Source: an uncultured Mycoplasma sp. (GTDB lineage: Bacteria > Bacillota_I > Bacilli_A > Mycoplasmatales > Mycoplasmoidaceae). Taken from it: 50,582 nt of DNA. The notes beneath the pieces were generated by a model, which was not told the DNA's origin, made no database searches, and saw only the letters and a list, made by a program, of their open reading frames with translations. Location: assembly GCA_949285105.1 (NCBI GenBank), contig CASDXH010000006.1, positions 1 to 50,582 on the forward strand, in the 5' to 3' direction. Both the position numbers and the translations under genes were made by a program. Of the stretch, positions 1 through 8,274 are shown in pieces (position 1 is the first letter of the stretch; the number at the start of each line of letters is the position of its first letter).

Positions 1-20
1 CAAGAAAATATTTAAAATAA

Positions 21-56
21 AAAAACTCTCAACTTATATTTTAAAGCCGAGAGTTT
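21..56 (-). terminator. Rho-independent terminator after the 67-aa minus-strand ORF
   Basis: On the minus strand an 8-bp stem (AAACTCTC / GAGAGTTT) is followed directly by a run of T residues. It lies just past the 34-bp repeat that ends the minus-strand ORF, so it would end that transcript. Confidence 0.7.
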
Positions 57-66
57 AATGTAACAT

Positions 67-100
67 TGAAGTGTTGCACTTCACATGTCAGTTAGGGATG
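67..100. repeat. 34-bp repeat, copy 1 (inverted relative to 20311-20344)
   Basis: This segment is the exact reverse complement of 20311-20344. It begins TGAAGTGTTGCACTTCAC and ends GTTAGGGATG. It contains a small palindrome, GAAGTG-TTG-CACTTC. It encodes the last residues and stop codon of the minus-strand ORF 81-284. The two copies face each other like terminal inverted repeats, but no target duplication is visible in the flanks. It may be a relic IS end; that is inference. Confidence 0.85.
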
Positions 101-284
101 ATTGAACTAGGTCATTAATAACGATTTCACCGTCTGAAGTAATATGAACATTTTGAGATCTTAATTCATTATTTATAATTGTGATTGATGAATACAAAAT
201 CAACATTATTGCATACACAACTGAAATAATAAATACAAACTTTGAGCCTTTTATTATTAATCTAAGTCTCTCAAATAATTCCAT
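81..284 (-). CDS. Hypothetical 67-aa single-pass membrane protein
   Basis: I do not recognise this protein. Residues about 15-37 form one hydrophobic segment after a basic N-terminus (ELFERLRLIIKGSK), which suggests a single membrane span followed by a short hydrophilic tail. A TATACT box lies about 30 bases upstream on the minus strand (313-318), and the Shine-Dalgarno match is weak. The last five residues and the stop codon come from the 34-bp repeat, so the original C-terminus may have been replaced when the repeat arrived. A terminator follows. It may be a remnant rather than an intact gene. Confidence 0.45.
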   Translation of the reverse strand: MELFERLRLIIKGSKFVFIISVVYAIMLILYSSITIINNELRSQNVHITSDGEIVINDLVQSSLTDM

Positions 285-368
285 ATTATCTCAGCTAGTA
301 CTATATATTTTAGTATAAATTGTTTACGAGTACATGATATGTTATGAAAATTTTTATTTTATATTCTA

Positions 369-390
369 GGTTAAGTAAAAAAACTTAACC
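369..390. promoter_or_regulatory. Inverted repeat overlapping the rpsP -35 region
   Basis: GGTTAAG and CTTAACC form a perfect 7-bp inverted repeat separated by eight bases. Its right arm overlaps the likely -35 element (TTAACC, 385-390) of the rpsP promoter. This placement would suit an operator, or it could be the 3' end of an upstream transcript. No binding protein can be named. Confidence 0.4.
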
Positions 391-413
391 AATATTTTAA
401 AAATGTGTATAAT
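385..413 (+). promoter_or_regulatory. Promoter of rpsP-trmD-rplS
   Basis: A perfect TATAAT -10 box (408-413) sits 17 bases after TTAACC (385-390, four of six matches to TTGACA). The start codon lies 27 bases downstream of the -10 box, with AGGAG at 429-433 as ribosome binding site. Confidence 0.65.
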
Positions 414-440
414 AATATTATTGATTGTAGGAGTAATTAA

Positions 441-815
441 ATGGTAAAAATTAGAATGACTAGAATGGGTAGACATAAACTTCCTTTCTACAGAATTGTA
501 GCTATGGATTCTCGTGTAAGACGTGATGGTGCTTATATTGAATCATTTGGAACTTATGACCCAGTTAATGATAAAGTTGTAATTAACGAAGAAGCTGTTT
601 TAAAATTTCTTCACAATGGTGCGCAACCAACAGATACTGCAAGAAACATCTTACAAAAACAAGGAATTTGAAAAAAGTTTCATGATCAAAAATTACAAAA
701 TAAATTAGCTAAACCTAAAAAAGAAAAAGTTGCAAAAACTTCAGCTAAAAAACCAGCTGCTGCCAAAAGCAGTGATGTAAATAAAAAAGCTGTTCAAGCA
801 AAAAAAACTAAATAA
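441..815 (+). CDS. rpsP: 30S ribosomal protein S16
   Basis: S16 is a small-subunit assembly protein that binds 16S rRNA. The N-terminus ([19 protein letters not shown]) is the standard S16 opening, and the core continues through [11 protein letters not shown] and the conserved [12 protein letters not shown]. An in-frame TGA at 669 is read as Trp, giving 124 aa. The last ~45 residues are a Lys/Ala-rich tail beyond the usual ~80-90 aa domain. AGGAG precedes the ATG at good spacing. The stop codon overlaps the trmD start as TAATG, so the two genes are probably translationally coupled. It is the first gene of the rpsP-trmD-rplS operon. Confidence 0.97.
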
Positions 816-1501
816 TGAAGTTTACAATTTTAACTTTATTTCCTAAAGTATTTGATCAATACATAAATAGTTCAATAATTAAAAAAGCTATTAACTCAAA
901 TGCTGTTGAAATAGAGATTATAAATTTTAGAAACTTTTCAAAAAATAGACACAACAAAGTTGATGACACTCCATATGGTGGAGGACCTGGAATGGTTTTA
1001 ATGCTTCAACCAATTGTTGATGCATTAAAAAAAGTTAAAACAAAAGATTCATTAACAATCTTGTTAACACCAAGCGGTTATCAGTTTAAAAATAAAATGT
1101 CAAAAGTTATTTCAAAATGTAAACACATTATTCTTATATGTGGACATTATGAAGGATTTGATGAAAGAATAAATAACTATGTTGATATTCAATTATCAAT
1201 TGGTGATTATGTGTTAACTGGTGGAGAACTTCCAGCTCTTGTTGTATTAGATGCAACAATAAGACAAATTGAAAATGTGATAAATAAAGATAGTTTATTA
1301 AGTGAATCATTTGAAAATAATCTTTTAGATTATCCAGTTTACACTAAACCATATGAATTTGAAGGAATGGTTGTTCCAGATGTTTTATTAGGTGGAAATC
1401 ACAAACTAATAAATGAATATAGATTTAATCAACAAATTGAAAAGACTAAAAAATTTAGAAATGATTTGTATCAAAAATATATCAAAGAAAAGAAAGGATA
1501 G
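815..1501 (+). CDS. trmD: tRNA (guanine-N1)-methyltransferase
   Basis: TrmD methylates G37 of tRNAs using S-adenosylmethionine, which prevents +1 frameshifting. The 228-aa protein has the SPOUT-family hallmarks: YGGGPGMVL near residue 57, LLTPSGYQF near 87, ICGHYEGFDERI near 110 and SIGDYVLTGGELPAL near 130, which together build the trefoil-knot cofactor site. There is no Shine-Dalgarno sequence. The start overlaps the rpsP stop by one base, so coupling is likely. rplS begins 3 bases after its stop. Length and gene order are typical for Firmicutes and Mollicutes. Confidence 0.97.
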   Translation: MKFTILTLFPKVFDQYINSSIIKKAINSNAVEIEIINFRNFSKNRHNKVDDTPYGGGPGMVLMLQPIVDALKKVKTKDSLTILLTPSGYQFKNKMSKVISKCKHIILICGHYEGFDERINNYVDIQLSIGDYVLTGGELPALVVLDATIRQIENVINKDSLLSESFENNLLDYPVYTKPYEFEGMVVPDVLLGGNHKLINEYRFNQQIEKTKKFRNDLYQKYIKEKKG

Positions 1502-1504
1502 AAA

Positions 1505-1888
1505 ATGGCAAACATTAACAAAGTTGATATTATTAAACATGTTGAGTCATCGCAATTAAAGCATGACATTCCAAATTTTGGTCCTGGAGATACAGTTGTA
1601 TTCCACAACAAAATTTTAGAAAACAACAAATTAAGAATTCAAAAATTTGAAGGTATAGTTTTAAGACGTAGAGGATCTGGACTTTCTGAAACTTGTATTG
1701 TAAGAAAAGAAAGTAATGGTGTTGGTGTTGAAAGAACTTTCCAATTACATTCACCACTATTAGAAAAAATTGAAGTTATAAGAAAAGGTAAAGTTAGAAG
1801 AGCTTACCTTTCATACATGAGAGAAAGATCTGGTAAATCAGCTAGAATTAAAGAAAAGAAAGCTAAAGAAGTTAAAGCTAAAAAATAA
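1505..1888 (+). CDS. rplS: 50S ribosomal protein L19
   Basis: L19 sits at the subunit interface of the large ribosomal subunit. The 127-aa protein has the family signature [20 protein letters not shown] and [12 protein letters not shown], then [20 protein letters not shown]. The last ~12 residues are a basic Lys/Ala tail. The ribosome binding site (AAAGGA) lies within the end of trmD. A clear terminator follows 18 bases after the stop, closing the operon. Confidence 0.97.
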   Translation: MANINKVDIIKHVESSQLKHDIPNFGPGDTVVFHNKILENNKLRIQKFEGIVLRRRGSGLSETCIVRKESNGVGVERTFQLHSPLLEKIEVIRKGKVRRAYLSYMRERSGKSARIKEKKAKEVKAKK

Positions 1889-1906
1889 TTTTTTATCAAT
1901 AAGTTT

Positions 1907-1937
1907 AACGATCATGAAAATGATCGTTTTTTATTTT
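1907..1937 (+). terminator. Terminator of the rpsP operon
   Basis: An 8-bp perfect stem (AACGATCA / TGATCGTT) with a six-base loop is followed by TTTTTTATTTTT. Confidence 0.9.
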
Positions 1938-1987
1938 TAATAACTTATTTGTGATATTTTATTAATGGTAGTTATTAAGGAATATAT

Positions 1988-3169
1988 ATGAACTTATTGT
2001 TAAAAATTATTGAAAAAGAACTTAAAGAATGATTAAAAGAAACAAGATGATGATTTCACAAACATCCAGAATTGAGTTTTAAAGAATTTGAAACTGCAAA
2101 TAAAATTGAATCATTACTAAAAGAATGAGGATATCAAGTTGACAGATCTCTTTCTAAAACAAGTATTGTTGCATCTATTAAAAATGGCGAAGGTAAAACG
2201 ATTGCCATAAGATCTGATATGGATGCTTTACCTTTAAAAGAAGAAACTGGTGCAACATATAAATCTGTTAATGAAGGTTGTATGCATGCTTGTGGTCATG
2301 ATGGCCATATCACTATGGCATTGGGTGCTGCAAAATATATTGCTGAACATAAAAGTTTTAAAGGAACAGTCATATTTATTTTTCAAGCAGCTGAAGAAAT
2401 TGGATCTGGTGCTAAAGAATTGATAGATAATGGTTTATTTCAAAAATATCATATAGATTTCATTGTAGGTCTTCATGGTATTAATAATGTAGCAATTGGC
2501 AAAAATGTTAAAGAAGGTACAATTTGTTTTTATTCAAAACATGATGCTATGATGGCATCAACAAACATCTTTGAAATTATTTTTAAAGGTAAGGGTGGAC
2601 ATGGTAGTTGTCCTGAAGAAACAATTGATCCAATCCCTGCAGCAATTGAATTTGTAAATAGTATTTACTATTTAAAAAATAGAAATATTCCATCACAAAA
2701 TAGATGTGTTTTATCTGTGTGTAATATTTCTTCAGGTAGTGCCACTGCTGGTAATATAATTCCAGATTATTGTACTGTTAAAGGAACTTTTAGAACAGTA
2801 GATGAAAATACAAGAAAATTATTGGAAGAAAAAATTAAAGACTATGCTATGTGTACTGCAGGAAAATTTGGATTGGTTTTAGGTTATAAATGTTTGGGCA
2901 ATGATGCTGTTTATAACAATTTAAAACTTAATGAACAAATAAAAGAAATAACTTTAAAAGAACTTGGACAAGATTATGTGAGCGAAACACAACAAATTAT
3001 GGGTGGAGAAGATTTTTGTTTCTATGGTCAAAAAATTCCATCTACATTTGCTTTTATTTCAACTGGCGATAAATGTCAAATCCATAATTCAAAATATGAT
3101 TTTGGCGATAATTCTTTAGTTTATGGTGTTACATATTTTGTAAACATTATTAATAATTTTCTAGTTTAA
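1988..3169 (+). CDS. M20-family amidohydrolase / metallopeptidase
   Basis: This is a 393-aa zinc hydrolase of the M20D group (hippurate or N-acyl-amino-acid hydrolase, carboxypeptidase-like), likely cytoplasmic and acting on N-acylated amino acids or small peptides. Metal-binding motifs are visible in order: IRSDMDALPL, HACGHDGH, the catalytic AAEEIGSGAKE, GLHG, GGEDFCFY and near the end IHNSKYDF. The lid/dimerisation domain lies between roughly residues 180 and 290. The first ~77 residues contain several TGA Trp codons, so the reading starts at the ATG at 1988, preceded by AAGGAA. The exact substrate cannot be told; peptide scavenging with the Opp system is plausible. Confidence 0.9.
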
Positions 3170-3203
3170 TGCTATACTAAATTAAGCATTTAAAGGAGAA
3201 GCT

Positions 3204-3392
3204 ATGGCTAAAGATGGAAAATTCCATATAATTGGATTTTTATGTGCGCTAATTTTTGGTTTCCTATTAGGTGGTATTGTATATATACTAACTAAAACAC
3301 TTAACCTTAAAAGTAGAATATGATTTATTCCTTTCTTTTTTATGCCACCAGTTATAGGTGCAATTATTTATGCACTTTCTAACAAAAGATAA
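3204..3392 (+). CDS. Small two-span membrane protein (62 aa)
   Basis: I do not recognise this protein. A strong ribosome binding site (AAAGGAG, 3191-3197) precedes the ATG. The product starts MAKDGKFHIIG, has a hydrophobic segment rich in Gly and aliphatic residues (about 9-30) and a second one (about 40-56) after NLKSRIWFIP, and ends SNKR. One TGA is read as Trp. It sits 34 bases after the amidohydrolase gene and may be co-transcribed. A long hairpin follows. Function unknown. Confidence 0.7.
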
Positions 3393-3422
3393 TTTTTGTA
3401 AAAATAATATATTTATAATAAT

Positions 3423-3460
3423 TAGGACATTGAAATAGATTATTCTATTTTAATGTCCTA
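3423..3460. terminator. Long hairpin after the 62-aa membrane protein
   Basis: TAGGACATTGAAATAG pairs with CTATTTTAATGTCCTA as a 16-bp stem with one G·T pair and a six-base loop. No clean T-run follows, so it may be a weak terminator, an RNA processing signal, or a relic mobile-element end. The motif TAGGACAT recurs at 50490 beside the insertion sequence. Confidence 0.6.
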
Positions 3461-3545
3461 GTTTAATCAATCTTTTATTATCTTATTTTTATAGTTTCTC
3501 AAATCAATATAAAAACAAATAATTTTAATTTAAAGGAAATAATAT

Positions 3546-5519
3546 ATGAAATTTGAATTGGTATCAAAATATAAACCAAGTGGTGATCAACCTCAAGCTA
3601 TTGAAAAAATTACTGATGGGTTTATAAATAAAAAACTTAAATCGCAAGTATTAGTGGGTGCAACTGGGACAGGTAAAACCTATACAATGGCTAATATCAT
3701 TAAGAATTTGAATTGTAAAACACTCGTAATGGCACATAACAAAACCCTTGCAGCACAACTTTATTCTGAGTTTAAAGAAATGTTTCCAAATAATAAAGTG
3801 GAATATTTTGTATCTGCTTTTGACTTTTATCAACCAGAAGCTTTTTTACCAAAAACAAATACATATATTGAAAAGAATTCACAAACCAATTCAGATATTG
3901 AAATGCTTAATATTTCAGCACTAAACTCTTTAACTGATAGAGATGATGTTATTGTAGTTGCAAGTGTTGCATGTATTTATGCTTCAACTCCTCCTGTTGA
4001 GTTTATGAAAAATAAATTGCACCTAGTGCTAAATCAAAAGATTAATATTAAAGATTTACAATATGCACTAGTTAATTTAAATTATCAAAGAAATGATGTT
4101 GATGTAATTCATGGAAAATTTAGCATTAAAGGAGATGTTGTAGAAATTGCTCCAGGGTTTACAGATGAATTTAATATTCGTCTATCATTCTTTGGTGATG
4201 AAGTTGAAGAAATAGCAATTATTGAACCTTTATCTAAAAATGTAATAAGAAAAGAAAAAGAGATAACTATTTGTGCAGCTGATCTTTACTTAGCAAATAA
4301 GGATACACTTGAAGAATCATTGTCAAGAATTGAAAGAGAATTACAACTTGTTCATCAAAACTTTAAAGATAATAATAAACTTATTGAAGCTCAAAGAATT
4401 TGAGAAAGAACAAACCATGATTTAGATTCATTTAGAGAATTTGGTTATTGTTCTGGTATTGAAAATTATTCAAGACATCTAGAGCTAAGAGAGGAAGGAG
4501 AAACACCTTATACTATTTTTGATTTTTTTGATGGTGACTGATTATTAATTGTTGATGAATCACATATGATGGTTCCTCAAATTAGAGGTATGTACAACAC
4601 TGATAGAAGTAGAAAAGAAACGCTTGTAGAATATGGTTTTAGATTACCAAGTGCATTAGATAATAGACCATTAAACTTTGATGAATTCTTAGGAAAAATA
4701 AATAAAGTTTTATATGTAAGTGCAACACCAAATGAATGAGAAATTGAAGAATCAAATGGATTTATTACAGAGCAAATAATCCGTCCAACTGGTCTTGTTG
4801 ATCCAATAGTTGAAATTAGAAAAGCTAAAGATCAAATAGTTGATATTGAAAATGAGTTAAACAAACAGATAGCAAAAAAACAAAGGACATTCATTACAGT
4901 TATGACTATAAGAATGGCTGAGGAATTAACCAACTATTTAAAAAACAAAAATATTAAAGTAGCTTACCTTCATAACGAATTAAAAACATTAGAACGTTAC
5001 AAGATATTAAATAATTTAAGAAAAGGTATTTATGATGTTGTGATTGGTATTAATTTATTAAGAGAAGGACTTGATGTTCCAGAGGTTTCATTAGTGATGA
5101 TTTTGGATGCTGATAAACCAGGATTTTTTAGAAGTGATAAATCATTAATCCAAATCATTGGTAGAGCAGCAAGAAATGCTGAGGGAAGAGTAATTATGTA
5201 TGCTGATGAAATGACAGATGCTATGAAAATAGCAATTGATGAAACAAACAGAAGAAGAAATATTCAAATGGAATTTAATAAAAAACATAACATAGTTCCA
5301 AAAACAATTATTAAACCGATTGCATTGGATTTAGATAGATCAGAAATTGAATTAGATTTTAATAGATTAAAAGATAAAACTAAAAAAGGTATGCAGATGA
5401 GAAAACAAACTATTGCTAACCTTAGAAAAGAAATGATGGAAGCTGCTAAAAAACAAGAATATGAAAGAGCAGCTTATCTAAGAGACATCATTATTGAACT
5501 TGAATCAAATAGTAATTAA
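3546..5519 (+). CDS. uvrB: UvrABC excinuclease subunit B
   Basis: UvrB is the damage-verifying helicase-like subunit of nucleotide excision repair; it is loaded by UvrA and recruits UvrC. The product is 657 aa when TGA is read as Trp, which is normal length. Visible features: Walker A GATGTGKT (38-45), the β-hairpin region ending FYQPEAFLP, the DESHMM motif II near residue 337, the helicase C-terminal motif [14 protein letters not shown], and a C-terminal UVR domain ([15 protein letters not shown]) that contacts UvrC. The RBS AAAGGA lies about 9 bases before the ATG. It appears to be a single-gene unit here, with uvrA and uvrC elsewhere. No damage to the frame. Confidence 0.97.
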
Positions 5520-5727
5520 TAATTTGATTGAGAGTACATAAAACTATTTAGTTAAATAGAATTTATACATTAATTAATCTGTACAACTTTATGTTGTGAA
5601 TTTTTTGTGTTTATAAGATTAGCAATCAATTTGAAAATGGTATCAATGAGAATAAAAACTATTGGAATGATCTAATATTAAGGATAAATTTCTATTAACA
5701 TGAAAAGATGAGTTATATAAATAAAAG

Positions 5728-5756
5728 TTCCCTTGTTAGTCTTGCTAACAAGGGAA
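5728..5756 (-). terminator. Terminator of the yaaA-trx-PHP minus-strand operon
   Basis: A perfect 12-bp stem (TTCCCTTGTTAG / CTAACAAGGGAA) with a 5-base loop. On the minus strand it is followed by CTTTTATTTAT, so it fits the end of the minus-strand operon, and it may also stop uvrB transcripts. The rest of the 260-base gap between uvrB and the PHP gene shows no gene I can support. Confidence 0.75.
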
Positions 5757-5779
5757 ATCATTTAAATAAAATAATTTAA

Positions 5780-6607
5780 TTATTTCTTAATTTTTATTGG
5801 AAGGTTTATTTCATCAACTATATTGTCCTTTAATCCTAGTTCAATTGCATAATCATAACAAGAGTTAATTAATGAGATATCAAGCAATTTAGTTTTGTGT
5901 AAATCGCATTCAACTCTTACTTTTGCTTTTGAACCTTTTACAAGTTTTCAAAATTTATTAACAGGGTAATAATATTCTTGTGGAGGATTAGTTTTATTTT
6001 TTACATAATAACCATTAACATTAAAACCAAGAGATACATTATATTTAATGGCTTTGTTAATTAATTTTTTATATTGTTTTTCAATTTTTTTATCTCAGTG
6101 TTTGTACATACGGATTATGAAATCAGGATGGGCTAAATGAATGAATAACTTTGATTTAAAACCTTCAAATGCTTGTTTTACATAGCATTTAGTTGCCTTA
6201 TAACTATCTTTAAAAACGTCAGTAAATTCTATTTGTTTTTCTAAATTGGAACCAAAGTGATGATTACCAAATATTGCAAAATCAAGATTGTATTTATTAA
6301 AGAAGTCAGAATAAAATTTATGATCTTTTTTATAATATTCAGATTCAACTGAAATATATAATTTAAAATTATCATCATTATATTTTTCTTGTAATTCTAC
6401 AAGTTCTTTATATAAGATTTCATTTCAATCTTTCATTGTAGGACGATATGGTCCATCTTTTTCATATGGAATGTGTTCTGAAATTGTGAATTCTTTAAAT
6501 CCCATTTCCTTTGCTTTTTTAATTAACCATTCAGGTTCTATATCAGAGTGATTACAATATTTTGTATGACCATGCACATTTGATTTTATTTTAAGATTGC
6601 CATCCAT
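5780..6607 (-). CDS. PHP-domain phosphatase (histidinol-phosphatase-like)
   Basis: This 275-aa protein has the metal-binding motifs of the PHP superfamily: HGHTKYCNHS (12-21), SEH near residue 44, ESEYYKKDHKF, GNHHFG, HLAHPDF and a closing ECDLH. It most resembles HisK/HisJ-type histidinol phosphatases. Mollicutes usually have no histidine biosynthesis and none is seen here, so the real substrate is probably another phosphate ester. Several TGA codons are read as Trp, the first after residue 60. AAGGGA precedes the ATG. It is the last gene of a minus-strand operon behind yaaA and a thioredoxin-like gene, beginning 3 bases after the latter's stop. Confidence 0.85.
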
Positions 6608-6610
6608 TAA

Positions 6611-6976
6611 TTATCCCTTAATAAAATTTTCAAAAGCTTTTTTAGTAATTACATTACTATGCTCTTTTATTAATTTATTTTTATCATATATTCTTATGGT
6701 TGGTACAACTTTAAGGTTTCATGGATTTTTGTTAAAACTATCAATTCAAACATCTTGGTTAACATCATCTATTTTAATGTAAATAACATTATTTATATTT
6801 AGTTCTCTAATTCAATAGATAACTTCTGGTACATTTTGTAAACAGTAAGGACATCAATCAGCATAAAAGATTGCTATGATTTTATTTTTGTTTTTTTCTA
6901 TAAAAAAACCAAAAGTATCAATATCAATAGACTTAACATTAATTATGTTTTTCATTATTTTATTCTTATTTTCCAT
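6611..6976 (-). CDS. Thioredoxin-like protein
   Basis: A short thioredoxin-fold protein with the active site FYADWCPYCLQNVPE; both cysteines are present and the usual Gly-Pro is replaced by Pro-Tyr. A cis-Pro is seen in VVPTIRIYDKNK. It probably reduces disulphides in the cytoplasm. The longest frame starts at 6976 (121 aa) and overlaps the yaaA stop; a second ATG at 6955 (114 aa) is also possible. Neither has a strong ribosome binding site, so coupling to yaaA is likely. Four TGA codons are read as Trp, including the one in the active site, so the standard code hides this gene entirely. Confidence 0.85.
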
Positions 6977-7739
6977 TTTTAATAAACACTAATTTATTTT
7001 CTGTAGACATTTCACTATTGTATTGATAACCATCAACATTAAATGATTTGATAGTATTCATATCAAGTTTATTTTTTAACGAAAGATAGTTGATTAGCTT
7101 TCCTCTAGCAATCTTTTTATAAGTTGCAATTGATTTAATTTTTCCATTGTCATTTACTAAGAAGTCAAAGTCAATAATTTTAAGTTTTTTATAATCTAAT
7201 GCTTGTGTATATTCTTTTGAACTTAGATTAATTACTGTTTTACCTAATTTTTCTAAATAATAATTTATATGTTCTTTTCAGTAGTTAACAAGTCTTGCAC
7301 CTTCAACCTGTATCTTTGATTCCATCATAAGCCTATAGTTTTTAATTTGATCAAGTGGTTTAACCAAACCATAATATGCAGACATTATGAATAAATTTTT
7401 GTTTAGGAATTTAATTTGATTAACTGTAACTTTGTCCCCAAGAATTTCTTTAAATACTAATCCGTGGTAATAAAAGATTGCAGGATATTGTTTTCCAATT
7501 TCAAATTGTTCAATGTTTCTTATTGTGTCTTTTAATAATGCTTTACCATTAACACTAAATTCATTTACTTGAAATATTTCATATAATACAAATTCATTTT
7601 CTTCTTTAATTGTTTTAATAAGCGCGTTGTTCACTATTGATGATTCTTTAATAAATTCTGGTGTTGTGAATTCAAATTTATCTCAGAGTTGTTTGTTATT
7701 TTCTTGCTGAGTTTTTGATGGGGAAACTAAAATTATCAT
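6966..7739 (-). CDS. yaaA: YaaA family protein (peroxide stress / DUF328)
   Basis: The 257-aa protein opens MIILVSPSKTQ, the signature start of the YaaA/DUF328 family. In other bacteria YaaA lowers free iron during peroxide stress and binds DNA. Further family features are the central YHGLVFKEI, SAYYGLVKPLDQIKNYRLMM and ARLVNYW segments and the IARGKLINYL segment near the C-terminus. AAGGAG lies ideally before the ATG. It leads a minus-strand operon with a thioredoxin-like gene, which fits a redox or oxidative-stress role for the unit. TGA codons near residues 22 and 155 are read as Trp. Confidence 0.9.
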
Positions 7740-7761
7740 AATGACTCCTTTATTTATTATT

Positions 7762-7790
7762 TGTATAATTTTATTCAATTTTCTTGTCTA
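7762..7790 (-). promoter_or_regulatory. Promoter of the yaaA operon
   Basis: On the minus strand TAGACA (7785-7790) and TATACA (7762-7767) are separated by exactly 17 bases. Each matches the consensus at five of six positions. The yaaA start lies 22 bases downstream. Confidence 0.65.
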
Positions 7791-7939
7791 TAATTCTACC
7801 ACTTAAATCATCATCAAAATGTTTTAAAGGGCAAATAAAAAATTATTTATTCAATATAAAAAAATAATTTTAAAATACAGGTTGTTTTAATTTTGTATTT
7901 TAAAAAACCAAAAATGTAATAATTTTCTCTATTGGAATG

Positions 7940-8082
7940 TATAATAAATCTAATAAATTAAGGATTAAAAAATGTTAGTTATTAGAAATGATATTAATAA
8001 TAATTCAAGACAACTAACAATTCAACACTGCTCATATAAGCCTTATAGATGCATGTTGAAAATGTTTTGTTTTTCTTTTTAG
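7940..8082 (+). CDS. 36-aa leader ORF upstream of the opp operon (CDS 7972-8082)
   Basis: A perfect TATAAT (7940-7945) is followed by AAGGA (7960-7964) and ATG at 7972; the 36-codon frame ends with TAG at 8080-8082. The peptide starts MLVIRNDINNNSRQL and has a Cys/Tyr/Phe-rich end. I recognise no family. Its 3' end lies inside an 11-bp hairpin, and a 17-bp hairpin follows before oppA. That arrangement suits a leader peptide or a small regulatory RNA with an incidental ORF. The listed span includes the -10 box. Both translation and function are inference. Confidence 0.4.
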
Positions 8083-8099
8083 TAAGTTAAAACAAAACA
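8063..8099 (+). other. 11-bp hairpin overlapping the leader ORF stop
   Basis: TGTTTTGTTTT (8063-8073) pairs with AAAACAAAACA (8089-8099). The leader ORF stop codon at 8080-8082 lies in the loop, so a ribosome terminating there would disrupt the stem. Confidence 0.55.
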
Positions 8100-8173
8100 A
8101 ATTAATAGATTATATTAATCCTGGTAGCGATACAAAGTTAATTAAATTCATTAAGTTGTTTTATAAATTGATT

Positions 8174-8212
8174 AATAAGGGCTTGTTACTAGAAAAGTAA
8201 TAAGCCCTTATT
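8174..8212 (+). terminator. 17-bp hairpin between leader ORF and oppA
   Basis: AATAAGGGCTTGTTACT pairs with AGTAATAAGCCCTTATT (one G·T pair) around a five-base loop. It is among the strongest hairpins in the window. Only TTCTATGTAT follows, so it is not a textbook terminator. It may end the leader RNA, protect the opp mRNA 5' end, or act in attenuation. Besides this, the leader ORF and the 11-bp hairpin, I see no gene in 7740-8274. Confidence 0.65.
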
Positions 8213-8274
8213 CTATGTATGGCTTTAAACAAAAATAAAGAAAGGAATATCAAGTTCGATTGATAAATACTGCT

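Noticed and set aside
6597-6782. Plus-strand 61-aa ORF with hydrophobic content
   Set aside because: It is antisense to the thioredoxin-like gene, which has a clear CPYC active site and fits the operon on the other strand.
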